A program made the translations under genes and the position numbers. From Zhenpiania hominis (GTDB lineage: Bacteria > Bacillota > Clostridia > Peptostreptococcales > Anaerovoracaceae), in assembly GCF_014333425.1 (NCBI RefSeq), contig NZ_JACRYT010000004.1, positions 62,001 to 126,000 on the forward strand: 64,000 nucleotides of DNA, given 5' to 3'. The notes beneath the pieces were generated by a model. That model was not told where the DNA came from and made no database searches. It saw only the letters and a list, made by a program, of their open reading frames with translations. The first letter of the stretch is position 1, and each line of letters opens with the position of its first letter. Shown in pieces: positions 1 to 12,211 of the stretch.

Positions 1-747
1 CTGGTAGAAATGGAAGTAAGAGAGCTGCTGGACGAATATGAATTCCCGGGAGACGACACGCCGATCATCCGCGGATCCGCGCTGGAAGCGCTGAACAATC
101 CGGAAGGACCGTGGGGAGATAAGATCATCGAACTGATGGAAGCGGTAGACAGCTACATTCCGGAACCGCAGAGAGATAACGACAAGCCGTTCATCATGCC
201 GGTAGAGGACGTATTCTCCATCACAGGCCGTGGAACGGTAGCGACCGGAAGAGTGGAAAGAGGAAGCCTGAAAGTCGGAGAAGAAGTAGAAATCGTAGGA
301 CTGACAGACGAAAAGAGAAAGGTCGTTGTAACGGGAATCGAAATGTTCCGTAAACTGCTGGATGTAGCGGAAACAGGAGATAACATCGGAGCGCTGCTGA
401 GAGGCGTGCAGAGAGATGAAATCGAAAGAGGACAGGTACTGGCGGCGCCGGGAACGATTCATCCGCATACAAAGTTCACGGGAGAAGTATACGTACTGAA
501 GAAGGAAGAAGGCGGAAGACATACGCCGTTCTTTAACGGATACAGACCGCAGTTCTACTTCCGGACAACCGATGTAACAGGAGATCTGCAGCTGCCGGAA
601 GGAACAGAGATGTGCATGCCTGGAGATAACATCTCCATGACGATCTCTCTGATCACCCCGATCGCCATCGAAGAAGGACTGAGATTCGCGATTCGTGAAG
701 GCGGAAGAACGGTAGGATCCGGAGTAGTATCCGGAATCATCGAGTAA
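1..747 (+). CDS. tuf: Elongation factor Tu, C-terminal part (5' end outside window)
   Basis: The reading frame is already open at base 1, so the GTP-binding N-terminus lies outside the window. What remains is the end of the G domain (RGSALEAL), then domain II with the [16 protein letters not shown] stretch that contacts aminoacyl-tRNA and the GTPase ribosome interface, then domain III ending in [13 protein letters not shown]-Tu delivers aminoacyl-tRNA to the ribosome in the cytoplasm. Codon use is strongly biased, as expected of a highly expressed gene. A strong hairpin terminator follows 30 bases after the stop. Identification is secure. Confidence 0.98.
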   Translation: MVEMEVRELLDEYEFPGDDTPIIRGSALEALNNPEGPWGDKIIELMEAVDSYIPEPQRDNDKPFIMPVEDVFSITGRGTVATGRVERGSLKVGEEVEIVGLTDEKRKVVVTGIEMFRKLLDVAETGDNIGALLRGVQRDEIERGQVLAAPGTIHPHTKFTGEVYVLKKEEGGRHTPFFNGYRPQFYFRTTDVTGDLQLPEGTEMCMPGDNISMTISLITPIAIEEGLRFAIREGGRTVGSGVVSGIIE

Positions 748-778
748 TTCGGATTACAGAAGAGAAAAGAGAAATTCG

Positions 779-804
779 GGCAGGCCAGGCGGCCTGCCTG
801 TTTT
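779..804 (+). terminator. Rho-independent terminator of tuf
   Basis: An 8-bp perfect GC-rich stem (GGCAGGCC / GGCCTGCC, loop AGGC) is followed by TGTTTT. It lies 30 bases after the tuf stop. Confidence 0.9.
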
Positions 805-4632
<3,828 letters not shown>

Positions 4633-4692
4633 CTTGTGCCATTGTGGTAATACAGAAAAAGGAAACAATTCCTTTCTACAATAATACCAGCG

Positions 4693-4725
4693 AAGAACCC
4701 GCAAGAGCCTTGCGGGTTCTTTGTT
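4693..4725 (+). terminator. Rho-independent terminator of nifJ
   Basis: A 13-bp perfect stem (4693-4705 with 4709-4721, loop AGC) is followed by TGTTAT. The U-tail is short but the stem is very stable. Confidence 0.85.
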
Positions 4726-4769
4726 ATATGGGGTGGAGCGGTATTATGCGGTCCTGCCGTATCTTTTGA

Positions 4770-5114
4770 TCATTCTTCCGGTCCTATTATGAGAATTAGT
4801 TCTTGCAGCAATGCTGCGGCTCGTTTTCTTTTTTCATCAGAGAGGGCGGAGAACGTATCAATTGCCTGAAGAAGCAGCAGCGCGGTTTCCATCTGTCCTT
4901 GGGAAAAGGAGCAGGACAGCAGAGCCGCTGGATCCATCTGGAGCCTGGCTGCAATATGTTCTATTGTATCCATTCTGGGATTCCCGTTCCCTTTCAGCAA
5001 CTCTTGCATCGAAGAGCGGGAGATTCCCAGTTCCTCGGAGAATTCAGCAATCGACTGCCTGCGGCTTACGCGCAGGGCATTCATCGTGTTCGACAGGTTT
5101 TTCTGTAATGTCAC
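4770..5114 (-). CDS. XRE/Cro-type helix-turn-helix regulator, small
   Basis: This 114-residue protein has an N-terminal Cro/CI-type DNA-binding domain at about residues 8-65 (SIAEFSEELGISRSSMQELLKG is the HTH core). A C-terminal helical tail rich in Leu and Ala, of about 45 residues, has no recognised sensor and may mediate dimerisation. It is transcribed opposite to nifJ and in the same direction as the ureohydrolase upstream of it, 185 bases away. Its targets are not visible from the sequence. Confidence 0.8.
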   Translation of the reverse strand: MTLQKNLSNTMNALRVSRRQSIAEFSEELGISRSSMQELLKGNGNPRMDTIEHIAARLQMDPAALLSCSFSQGQMETALLLLQAIDTFSALSDEKRKRAAALLQELILIIGPEE

Positions 5115-5299
5115 AAATCATCACTCCCTTCTACAATGATACGGGAGATGAACCCAAAAATACAGCTTGTTAAAGTGGAATCTTGTACTATTATTCCGGC
5201 AGGGGCACATCACCGTAAAAATAGAGTATAAAAGGCGGGAGGAAAGACGCATCGTTTATTAATTTCCCACGGGTTTCCCAAAAAGAAAAGGATGTGGCC

Positions 5300-6187
5300 T
5301 TATTTTTTCTTATGAAGCTGCCCTAATATTTCATAGATAATTTTGGCGCCGGCCCAAGACGTGATCTGATTTGTTGTGTCGAGAGATGGCGAAATTTCCA
5401 CTAGATCCATAGCTTTTATAGGAAGTTGTTCCATTAGTTGATTCAGGATTTCCAAGAGTTCCCGGGATGAAAGTCCCCCGGCTTCCGGTGTTCCTGTCCC
5501 TGGCGCGAAAGCAGGATCCAGTACATCGATATCCAAAGTGAGATAGAGGGCGTCGTATCCTTTAAAGTGGGATACAATCCGGTTAATCGCCTCTTGATAT
5601 CCGTTTTTAAATATATCATAAGCTTTAATGACTAAGAGTTCAGGATGCTCCCTGTAAAGATCGATTTCTTCACTTTCGTAAGAGCGGATTCCGATTTGGG
5701 CAAGATCCCGTGGTGAAATATGATCTTCTAAGACTCGGCGCAAAGGGCAGGCGTGAGACCAGCGGCTGCCTTCATATTCGTCGCAGAGATCCGGATGAGA
5801 GTCAAAATGGATGAAACCGATTTTTTCTCCTTCATATTTACGGGCAAAAGCGTTTGCCAGCGGGATTGTTACAGAATGATCGCCTCCGATGAACAGACAG
5901 AACTTCCCTGAGTTGAGCAGAGAAAAAGCTTCGTCTTCCACTTCCTGAAAAAATGCCTTCCAGTCTAAAGAAAACGCGACATCTCCCTGATCGAACACGC
6001 GGATTTCAGGGAAACGCAGGCCGGTGCTGTTTACCGGAGGAAGCACCTTGGTGCAGACACGGACTGCGTCTGGCGCCAGAGCAGCGCCTTTTCCAACGCT
6101 GGCCGCCCCGTCAAAAGGAATGCCAAGAATACATAAATCTGCTTCTTCGCAGTTGTCTGTAGAAATTTCTCTCCAATATTCGTTCAT
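5300..6187 (-). CDS. Ureohydrolase family protein (agmatinase/arginase-like)
   Basis: At 295 residues it has the usual length of manganese-dependent ureohydrolases, which release urea from agmatine, arginine, guanidinobutyrate or formiminoglutamate. The binuclear Mn ligand motifs are present: GGDHS, HFDSHPD (in place of the common DAHxD), and LDIDVLDPAFAPGTGTPE. The substrate loop reads SHACPLRR where agmatinases usually have SHGTPFR, so the substrate should not be assumed. The ATG follows a GGAGGT site. It is divergent from a LuxR-type regulator that may control it. Agmatinase (speB) is the most likely reading. Confidence 0.85.
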   Translation of the reverse strand: MNEYWREISTDNCEEADLCILGIPFDGAASVGKGAALAPDAVRVCTKVLPPVNSTGLRFPEIRVFDQGDVAFSLDWKAFFQEVEDEAFSLLNSGKFCLFIGGDHSVTIPLANAFARKYEGEKIGFIHFDSHPDLCDEYEGSRWSHACPLRRVLEDHISPRDLAQIGIRSYESEEIDLYREHPELLVIKAYDIFKNGYQEAINRIVSHFKGYDALYLTLDIDVLDPAFAPGTGTPEAGGLSSRELLEILNQLMEQLPIKAMDLVEISPSLDTTNQITSWAGAKIIYEILGQLHKKK

Positions 6188-6212
6188 AATTACCTCCCTG
6201 TTACAGATACAT

Positions 6213-6241
6213 TTGACAATATTATAGTTTTGTTATATCGT
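6213..6241 (+). promoter_or_regulatory. Probable promoter of the LuxR-type gene
   Basis: TTGACA at 6213-6218 and TATCGT at 6236-6241 are spaced 17 bases apart, about 50 bases before the gene. A TATAAT on the opposite strand (6221-6226) could serve the divergent ureohydrolase gene. Confidence 0.5.
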
Positions 6242-6292
6242 TAAATAAACAGTAAAAAGTATGAAAAATGTAAAGTTATTTCACCTAAAAGT

Positions 6293-7099
6293 ATGAAAAA
6301 GCGAAGAATGATTGAGAATCGAGAATGGGAAATTATCAATGAAATGGCGGTGGCGCTGTATGGAACGAGAAACAAAGATTCTATGCGCCGGGCATTTCTC
6401 AGCCGCCTGATGACACTGATTTCATTTGAACTAGCGGATTTCTCTCTGGCGGCGCAGCAGGACGAAGAACCCTACCGTCTGGAAGATCCGGTAGTTGTAA
6501 GTCGGTTTGACAAGCAGAGGGAGAAAGGATTAGCGGAGCTTTATCAGTTGGGATACTACAAGCTGGATTACGTGAGTTGGATTTTCACGCATCCTAAATC
6601 CATGGTGTACCGAGAATCGGATCTGATTGACGACAAGGTGAGAAAGGAATCCCTTTTTTACAGAGATTATCTTGCGAAATACGACTTGGGAAGCGTAGCG
6701 GGCATTAGTATCATTGGAGGAGAGAAGCTGAAAGGCGCGGTCACACTGTATAAGAGTGAAAAAAACGGAGATTTTACGGATCGGGATCTTTATATTCTGG
6801 AAAAACTGATGCCGCATCTGCAAAATGTATTGGGGCAGGAGGAAAAAGAAGAAAAAGAGCGGAATGAAGCCGTGCGAATTTTGAAATATCAGTATGGCAT
6901 TACCAGAAAGGAGATGGATGTTCTTTGCCTGATTTTGCAAGGCTGCAGCAATGGAGAAATTGCCGAAGCACGCGGGATATCTCAGAATACGGTAAAAAGT
7001 CAAGTGGCTGATATTTTTGGAAAGACAGGAGTAAAGTCACGGACGCAGCTTTTTCGTCTGCTGATGGAAAAGGGGATTGCCAGTCCGCTGCTCGGATAG
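6293..7099 (+). CDS. LuxR-family transcriptional regulator with N-terminal sensor region
   Basis: The last 60 residues form a GerE/LuxR-type HTH (GITRKEMDVLCLILQG, then NGEIAEARGISQNTVKSQVA). The first 190 residues look like a GAF-type sensor fold ending in a charged linker (EEKEEKERNEA). The protein is 268 residues. It is divergent from the ureohydrolase gene, which makes that gene the likeliest target. The start is uncertain: the ATG at 6293 has no good ribosome site, and an in-frame ATG at 6308 is possible. The ligand is unknown. Confidence 0.8.
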   Translation: MKKRRMIENREWEIINEMAVALYGTRNKDSMRRAFLSRLMTLISFELADFSLAAQQDEEPYRLEDPVVVSRFDKQREKGLAELYQLGYYKLDYVSWIFTHPKSMVYRESDLIDDKVRKESLFYRDYLAKYDLGSVAGISIIGGEKLKGAVTLYKSEKNGDFTDRDLYILEKLMPHLQNVLGQEEKEEKERNEAVRILKYQYGITRKEMDVLCLILQGCSNGEIAEARGISQNTVKSQVADIFGKTGVKSRTQLFRLLMEKGIASPLLG

Positions 7100-7143
7100 A
7101 AGCTCTGCACATTGCAAGGGCTTTGCGGCAAGGAAAAAAGAGT

Positions 7144-7172
7144 TTGTATATCCGGACGAAAACTACTATAAT
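7144..7172 (+). promoter_or_regulatory. Promoter of the hyp operon
   Basis: TTGTAT at 7144-7149 and a perfect TATAAT at 7167-7172 are 17 bases apart, 35 bases before hypA. Confidence 0.75.
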
Positions 7173-7207
7173 AATAGGGTAATATTTTGCGGGAAGGAAA
7201 ATGGGAA

Positions 7208-7549
7208 ATGCACGAGTATCCAATTACGGAGCAGATTGTAAAAATCGCGGAAAAGCACTGCAGAGAAGCGGAGGCGGAAAAAGTAACGAAAGTAAAGCTG
7301 GTAATCGGCGATTATTCCGGCTATGTGGGTGATTCGGTCCATATGTATTTCGACTTGATTGCGGAGGGCACTCTGTGCGAAGGAGCGGAGGTGGAAATTG
7401 TTCATGTCAAACCCAAGCTTAAATGCCCGTCCTGCGGATGCCTTTTTGAAAAAAAGATGATGTCCTTTGCCTGTCCGCAGTGCGGGACAGACGGTGAACC
7501 GACAGATATTGGAAAAGAGTTTTATATCGACAGTATTGAGGTAGAATAA
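7208..7549 (+). CDS. hypA: Hydrogenase nickel incorporation protein HypA
   Basis: HypA hands nickel to the large subunit of [NiFe] hydrogenase together with HypB. The protein begins Met-His-Glu, and His2 is the known nickel ligand of the family. That fixes the ATG at 7208 rather than an in-frame TTG 21 bases earlier. The zinc site is the pair CPSCGC and CPQCG in the last 50 residues. Its 113 residues match the family. It is the first gene of the hyp operon, 42 bases before hypB. Confidence 0.95.
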   Translation: MHEYPITEQIVKIAEKHCREAEAEKVTKVKLVIGDYSGYVGDSVHMYFDLIAEGTLCEGAEVEIVHVKPKLKCPSCGCLFEKKMMSFACPQCGTDGEPTDIGKEFYIDSIEVE

Positions 7550-7591
7550 TAGAAAGCAATAAAAACGCAAGAAACGGGAGGAAAAAACAGT

Positions 7592-8290
7592 ATGCATGAC
7601 GTCAGAAAAATTGATGTAATGGAAGGAATTCTGGACGAAAACGATCATATTGCGGAACATATAAACGAGCATCTGGCTGCCCATGGAATCCTGGCTGTCA
7701 ACGAAATGGGAGCGCCGGGAGTGGGGAAGACCACGACTTTAAAAAATATTTTTAAACATTTAAAGGGATTTAAACCTTATGTCATTGAGGGGGATATTGA
7801 ATCGGATCTGGATACGCAGGATCTGAAGAACCTGGGGATTGATACCCATCAGATCAATACTTACGGCGCCTGCCATCTGGACGCGCCGATGATCGATCAT
7901 ATGGTGGACCATATGAATTTTGATGAAAGGGGAATCCTCTTCATTGAAAATATCGGCAACCTGGTGTGTCCGGCGGAGTTCAGCATCGGGGAGCATGTGA
8001 TGATGCTGGTTTCCACGGTAACCGAAGGCAGCGACAAACCTTACAAATATCCGCTGGCCTTTGAAAAAGCGGATCTGATTATTTTGAACAAAGTGGATTT
8101 GATGCCATATCTGGATTTTGACGAGGAGTTCTTTATGAAAGGCGTGAGAGCCCTCAATAAAGACGTGCCGGTTTTCAAAGTGTCCGGAAAGACGGGCGAA
8201 GGCTTTGAAGATGTGGCGAATTGGCTTATGCAGCGGGCAGGAAAGCTGGAAATAAAGGAACATCACCATCACCACCATGAGCACAAATAA
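7592..8290 (+). CDS. hypB: Hydrogenase nickel incorporation GTPase HypB, with C-terminal His tail
   Basis: HypB is the GTPase that drives nickel insertion. A P-loop (GAPGVGKTT, residues 40-48), the metal-site region FIENIGNLVCP and the guanine motif NKVD are all present in 232 residues. It lacks the N-terminal CxxCGC nickel site of the Escherichia coli protein. Instead it ends in EHHHHHHEHK (residues 223-232). His-rich stretches in this family normally lie near the N-terminus, so a terminal six-histidine tail is unusual; nickel storage is the obvious guess. Its last codons overlap the hypF start by 14 bases. Confidence 0.95.
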   Translation: MHDVRKIDVMEGILDENDHIAEHINEHLAAHGILAVNEMGAPGVGKTTTLKNIFKHLKGFKPYVIEGDIESDLDTQDLKNLGIDTHQINTYGACHLDAPMIDHMVDHMNFDERGILFIENIGNLVCPAEFSIGEHVMMLVSTVTEGSDKPYKYPLAFEKADLIILNKVDLMPYLDFDEEFFMKGVRALNKDVPVFKVSGKTGEGFEDVANWLMQRAGKLEIKEHHHHHHEHK

Positions 8291-10472
8291 GCTTGTAACG
8301 GAGAAAATCAAACTGTGGGGAATTGTCCAGGGAGTTGGATTCCGCCCCTTTGTGGCTAAGATCGCGGATCGCCTGGGAATGAAGGGAGAAGTCCTCAATA
8401 TCGGAGGACTTGTAGAAATTACAGTGACCGACGAACCGCGGCAGATAGACGCGTTTGTTCGGACCATTGAAGAGGAAAAGCCGGCACCGGCGGAAATCGT
8501 CCATATCAAAAGGAGCCGTCAGCCGGTACAGGAATTTTCAGGCTTTACGATTTTAGACAGCGGCTACGGAGATGACGAGGCAGCTATGATTCCGGCGGAT
8601 CTGGCCATCTGCCCTCAATGTCAGAAGGAACTGCGGGACCCGGACAATCCCCGGTACCGCCACCCGTTTATCAGTTGTATGATTTGCGGACCCCGCTATA
8701 CGATTATCGATCGGATTCCTTACGACAGGGACAATACGACCATGATCGACTTTCCGATGTGTGATTTTTGTGAGGGGGAATATACGAATCTTCACGACCG
8801 CAGATACCATGCCCAGACCATTTCCTGCCACAACTGCGGACCGGTTCTGAGCATGTCGGTGGAAGAGGGAGCCGCGCTTTTGAAGGCAGGAGAAGTCATC
8901 GCCTTTAAAAGCATGGGCGGATACAATCTGCTCTGCGATCCTTTAAACGACCGGGCGGTGGAAAAGCTGCGGGAGATTAAAAAGAGAGAACAGAAACCTT
9001 TTGCGGTCATGTTTCGAGATCTGCAGCAGATTCGGGAATTCTGTTATGTTTCCGAAACCGAAGAGCGTCTGCTTTCTTCATCGGCAAGGCCGATTCTCCT
9101 TTTAGAACACAGGCCGTCCGATTCAAAGGAAATCAACAGGAGCCGGTTCATCGGCTCCTTCCTGCCGAGTATGGGAGCCCAGTACCTGTTGTTGGATCAA
9201 ATCAGCCCGCTGATTGTAACCAGCGCCAATCTTTCGGAAATGCCGATTATCAAGGATGACGAAGAGATGGAGGCCATGATGAGGCGGCAGCCTTTGATTA
9301 AAGGGAGCATTTCCAATAAGCGGCGGATTCAGGTGCGGGTCGATGATTCGGTGGCCAGAGTTATCGATGGGCAGCCGCAGATGATCCGCAGATCCAAGGG
9401 GTACGCGCCGGTACCGCTCTATGTAAATACGGATTTTGACGGACAGATTTTGGCTGTCGGAGGACAGCTGAAAAATTCCTTTGCCCTGACGAAGGGGCCT
9501 TTTGTCTATATGAGTCAGTATTTCGGCGATATGGACAGTGTGGAAAATCAGCGAATTTATGAAGAACAGATAGATCGGATGGGCGGTTTGTTTCGGATAC
9601 AGCCTCAGCTTGCGGTATGCGATCTGCACCCCTTGTATTATACGACAGCCTATGGGGAAAAGACGGGATTGCCCCTGCTGAGGGTCCAGCATCATCATGC
9701 TCATGTGGCTTCGGTTATGGCGGAGCATGATCTGAAAGGACCGGTCATCGGAGTCAGCTTTGACGGTACCGGATACGGAACAGACGGCGCTATCTGGGGC
9801 GGCGAGTTCCTTCTGTGTGAGGGCGGCGAATTCGAGCGGATTGACCATCTGCGGTATGTGAAGATGCTGGGAGGTGATTCCTCTATGAAAGAAGGCTGGA
9901 AATCCGCGGTAAGCTATCTTGTCGCCTGGGAAAACGGATACGCGGATGAGAAAGAAGGGCTGGCAGTGGATCTGTCGGAGATTATGGAATTTGCCGGCAC
10001 TCAAAAAGAGCGAAGCTGGCAGGGTGAAGAATTGGCGAGAAAAGCCATAAGCGCCGGAATCAATACCATTCAAAGCTCCAGTATGGGACGTCTCTTCGAT
10101 GGGGTGGCGGCGCTTTTGGGAATCAAAGATCGAAACGATTATGAAGGGCAGTGCGCCATTATGCTGGAAGACGCGGCGGCGGATCCAGCTCCGGGCAGGG
10201 CAGGTAAACTGGCACGAGACTTTCATCACCGGATTGCAAAACTGATTTTAAACACCTGTGAAGAAATCCGAAAAGAGCGGGGCGTTTCCCAGGTCGCTTT
10301 GACAGGTGGAGTCTTCCAGAATAAGATTCTCATGGAGGAAAGCCTGGAGCTTTTGCGAAAACATGGATTTTCTCCCTATTATAATATTTCGGTAAGTCCA
10401 AATGACGGTGGCATTGCCCTGGGACAGGCCTATATCGCGTTGAAAAAGAAGGAGGCGGGTTATGGCGATTGA
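8277..10472 (+). CDS. hypF: Carbamoyltransferase HypF
   Basis: HypF makes the thiocarbamate on HypE from carbamoyl phosphate, the source of the cyanide ligands. Domains in order: acylphosphatase (GIVQGVGFRPFV, residues 15-26), two zinc-finger units (CPQC, CMICGP, CDFC and CHNCGP, about 110-190), a YrdC-like domain (about 195-380) and a Kae1-like C-terminal domain with the metal motif HHHAHVASVMAEH and SFDGTGYG. The 731-residue length is normal. The start ATG lies inside the His tail codons of hypB without a well-spaced ribosome site of its own, so translation is probably coupled to hypB. It overlaps the next gene by 11 bases. Confidence 0.95.
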   Translation: MSTNKLVTEKIKLWGIVQGVGFRPFVAKIADRLGMKGEVLNIGGLVEITVTDEPRQIDAFVRTIEEEKPAPAEIVHIKRSRQPVQEFSGFTILDSGYGDDEAAMIPADLAICPQCQKELRDPDNPRYRHPFISCMICGPRYTIIDRIPYDRDNTTMIDFPMCDFCEGEYTNLHDRRYHAQTISCHNCGPVLSMSVEEGAALLKAGEVIAFKSMGGYNLLCDPLNDRAVEKLREIKKREQKPFAVMFRDLQQIREFCYVSETEERLLSSSARPILLLEHRPSDSKEINRSRFIGSFLPSMGAQYLLLDQISPLIVTSANLSEMPIIKDDEEMEAMMRRQPLIKGSISNKRRIQVRVDDSVARVIDGQPQMIRRSKGYAPVPLYVNTDFDGQILAVGGQLKNSFALTKGPFVYMSQYFGDMDSVENQRIYEEQIDRMGGLFRIQPQLAVCDLHPLYYTTAYGEKTGLPLLRVQHHHAHVASVMAEHDLKGPVIGVSFDGTGYGTDGAIWGGEFLLCEGGEFERIDHLRYVKMLGGDSSMKEGWKSAVSYLVAWENGYADEKEGLAVDLSEIMEFAGTQKERSWQGEELARKAISAGINTIQSSSMGRLFDGVAALLGIKDRNDYEGQCAIMLEDAAADPAPGRAGKLARDFHHRIAKLILNTCEEIRKERGVSQVALTGGVFQNKILMEESLELLRKHGFSPYYNISVSPNDGGIALGQAYIALKKKEAGYGD

Positions 10473-10944
10473 AAAAGTAAGAGAATATTTCAGAAAGCAG
10501 GGGATGGAAGAGCGGATTCAGGAATTCGATGTTTCCAGCGCGACGGTGGAACTAGCCGCTAAAGCGGTGGGCGTAATTCCGGCAAGAATCTGCAAAACCC
10601 TGTCTTTCGTGGATCCGGAAGGCGGATGCGTGCTGATTCAGGCAGCTGGAGACGCGAAGGTGAATAACGGAAAGTTTAAAAAGCAGTTTGGATTTAAGGC
10701 AAAGATGCTTTCCCCGGAAGACGCCCTCGCGCTTACCGGACACGCGGTAGGGGGGATCTGCGCCTTTGCTATTGAAAATAAAGATGTGAAAATTTACGCG
10801 GACGTATCTTTGCGGCGGTTTGATACGGTTTTTCCGGCCTGCGGCAGCGCTAACAGCGCCATTGAACTGACCTGTGAGGAACTGTATCAGCATTCTGGTT
10901 CGCTTTCGTGGATCGACGTCTGCAAGATACCGGAGGAGGAATAA
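10462..10944 (+). CDS. YbaK/ProX-type aminoacyl-tRNA deacylase domain protein
   Basis: This 160-residue single-domain protein belongs to the YbaK/ProX editing family, which hydrolyses mischarged tRNA such as Cys-tRNAPro or Ala-tRNAPro. Family signs are ARICKTLSF (the conserved lysine strand), KVNNGKFKKQFG, and AVGGICAFAIENKDVKIYAD near the end. It sits inside the hyp operon, overlapping hypF by 11 bases and lying 3 bases before hypC, so it is co-expressed with the maturation genes. No known role links it to hydrogenase assembly. The exact tRNA substrate is not predictable here. Confidence 0.88.
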   Translation: MAIEKVREYFRKQGMEERIQEFDVSSATVELAAKAVGVIPARICKTLSFVDPEGGCVLIQAAGDAKVNNGKFKKQFGFKAKMLSPEDALALTGHAVGGICAFAIENKDVKIYADVSLRRFDTVFPACGSANSAIELTCEELYQHSGSLSWIDVCKIPEEE

Positions 10945-10947
10945 AAT

Positions 10948-11157
10948 ATGTGTGTTGCGATACCAGGAAAAGTTCTTTCTGTAGAGGGAACAATGGCACA
11001 AGTGGATTTTAAAGGAAATACAGTGAATGTAAATGTGGGTCTTGTAGATCCGCAGCCGGGTCAGTATGTTCTGGTTCATGCCGGATGCGCCATTGAAGTG
11101 ATGGAAAAGGACAAGGCGGAAGAAATTATTGAGCTGTTTGCGGAACTGGAGGCATAA
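10948..11157 (+). CDS. hypC: Hydrogenase maturation chaperone HypC
   Basis: HypC is the small iron-carrying chaperone that works with HypD and the hydrogenase large subunit. The diagnostic N-terminus MCVAIPGKV contains the essential Cys2, and a HAGCAIE motif follows. The 69-residue length is typical. A GGAGGA ribosome site precedes it. Confidence 0.95.
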   Translation: MCVAIPGKVLSVEGTMAQVDFKGNTVNVNVGLVDPQPGQYVLVHAGCAIEVMEKDKAEEIIELFAELEA

Positions 11158-11161
11158 AGAG

Positions 11162-12196
11162 GTGGATATTCAGAATGTAATCGATTATCTGAAGGCCTAT
11201 GACGGGCCCCCCATCAAGCTGATGGAAGTCTGCGGCACCCATACAAGCAGTATTTTCAAAAATGGAATCCGCAGCCTGATTTCTCCGAAAATTACACTGA
11301 TTTCCGGACCGGGATGCCCGGTATGCGTTACGCCGACGGCCTATATCGATCAGTGCATCCGCTATGCGATGCAGGAAAATCATGTATTGCTGACTTTTGG
11401 CGATATGATGAAGGTGCCGGGAACAGAAGGAAGCCTTTCCGACATGAAGGGAAAAGGCGCGAAAGTGGAGCTGATGTACTCTCCTTTTGAAGCGGTTGAA
11501 AAAGCGGAAAGACACCCGGATATAACGTGGGTGGTAGCCGCGGTCGGCTTTGAAACTACCGCTCCTTCCTATGCGCTGATGATGCAGCAGGCTGTAGAGA
11601 AAGGAATCCGGAATATTCGTCTGGTGACAGCCTTGAAAACCGTAATTCCGGCTCTGCGGTGGATCTGTGAAAATCAGATGGACATTGACGGATTCATCTG
11701 CCCGGGACATGTGAGTGTGATTATCGGAAGCAAACCGTATGAAGCTTTGGCTCGGGAATACAAAAAGCCCTTTGTGATTGCCGGCTTTGAGGCGGAACAT
11801 ATTCTGGCGGTTATTTACGATCTGGTAAGACAGATTGAGAAAAAAGAAGCAAAGGTAAAAAACCTGTATACAAACGCGGTTCATACGGCAGGAAACCAGA
11901 AAGCGCTGGATGTACTGAAGACTTATTTCGAACCGGGGCCCGCCATGTGGAGGGGGCTGGGAATGATTGAAAATTCCGGCCTGTATCTGAAAGATTCTTC
12001 TTATGACGGAGGAAGCAGGGGGCTGGTGCAGGATATGAAGCTTCCGGAAGGGTGCCGGTGCGGGGATGTCATTGTAGGCAGGATCAATCCGGATCAGTGT
12101 CCGATGTTTAAAACCCAGTGCAGCCCTATGAACCCCTTTGGTCCGTGCATGGTATCGGCGGAAGGGGCCTGCGGAATCTGGTACCGGAATAAATAG
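11162..12196 (+). CDS. hypD: Hydrogenase maturation iron-sulfur protein HypD
   Basis: HypD is the [4Fe-4S] scaffold on which the Fe(CN)2CO unit is assembled. The catalytic motifs CGTHT, GPGCPVC and GFETT are present, with the cysteine-rich cluster region at the C-terminus (CRCGD, CPMFKTQC, CxxxxxGACGIWY). I place the start at GTG 11162, because GGAGG at 11148-11152 is 9 bases upstream and the protein then begins VDIQNVIDYL, as family members do. A longer in-frame start at 11129 would lie inside hypC and is less likely. Predicted length is 344 residues. Confidence 0.93.
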   Translation: MDIQNVIDYLKAYDGPPIKLMEVCGTHTSSIFKNGIRSLISPKITLISGPGCPVCVTPTAYIDQCIRYAMQENHVLLTFGDMMKVPGTEGSLSDMKGKGAKVELMYSPFEAVEKAERHPDITWVVAAVGFETTAPSYALMMQQAVEKGIRNIRLVTALKTVIPALRWICENQMDIDGFICPGHVSVIIGSKPYEALAREYKKPFVIAGFEAEHILAVIYDLVRQIEKKEAKVKNLYTNAVHTAGNQKALDVLKTYFEPGPAMWRGLGMIENSGLYLKDSSYDGGSRGLVQDMKLPEGCRCGDVIVGRINPDQCPMFKTQCSPMNPFGPCMVSAEGACGIWYRNK

Positions 12197-12211
12197 AAAT
12201 TGGAGGAACCC

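Noticed and set aside
8255-8290. Six-histidine stretch as a sign of vector contamination
   Set aside because: It is in frame at the end of a natural HypB, uses mixed CAT/CAC codons, and its last bases form the hypF start. No vector sequence is nearby.
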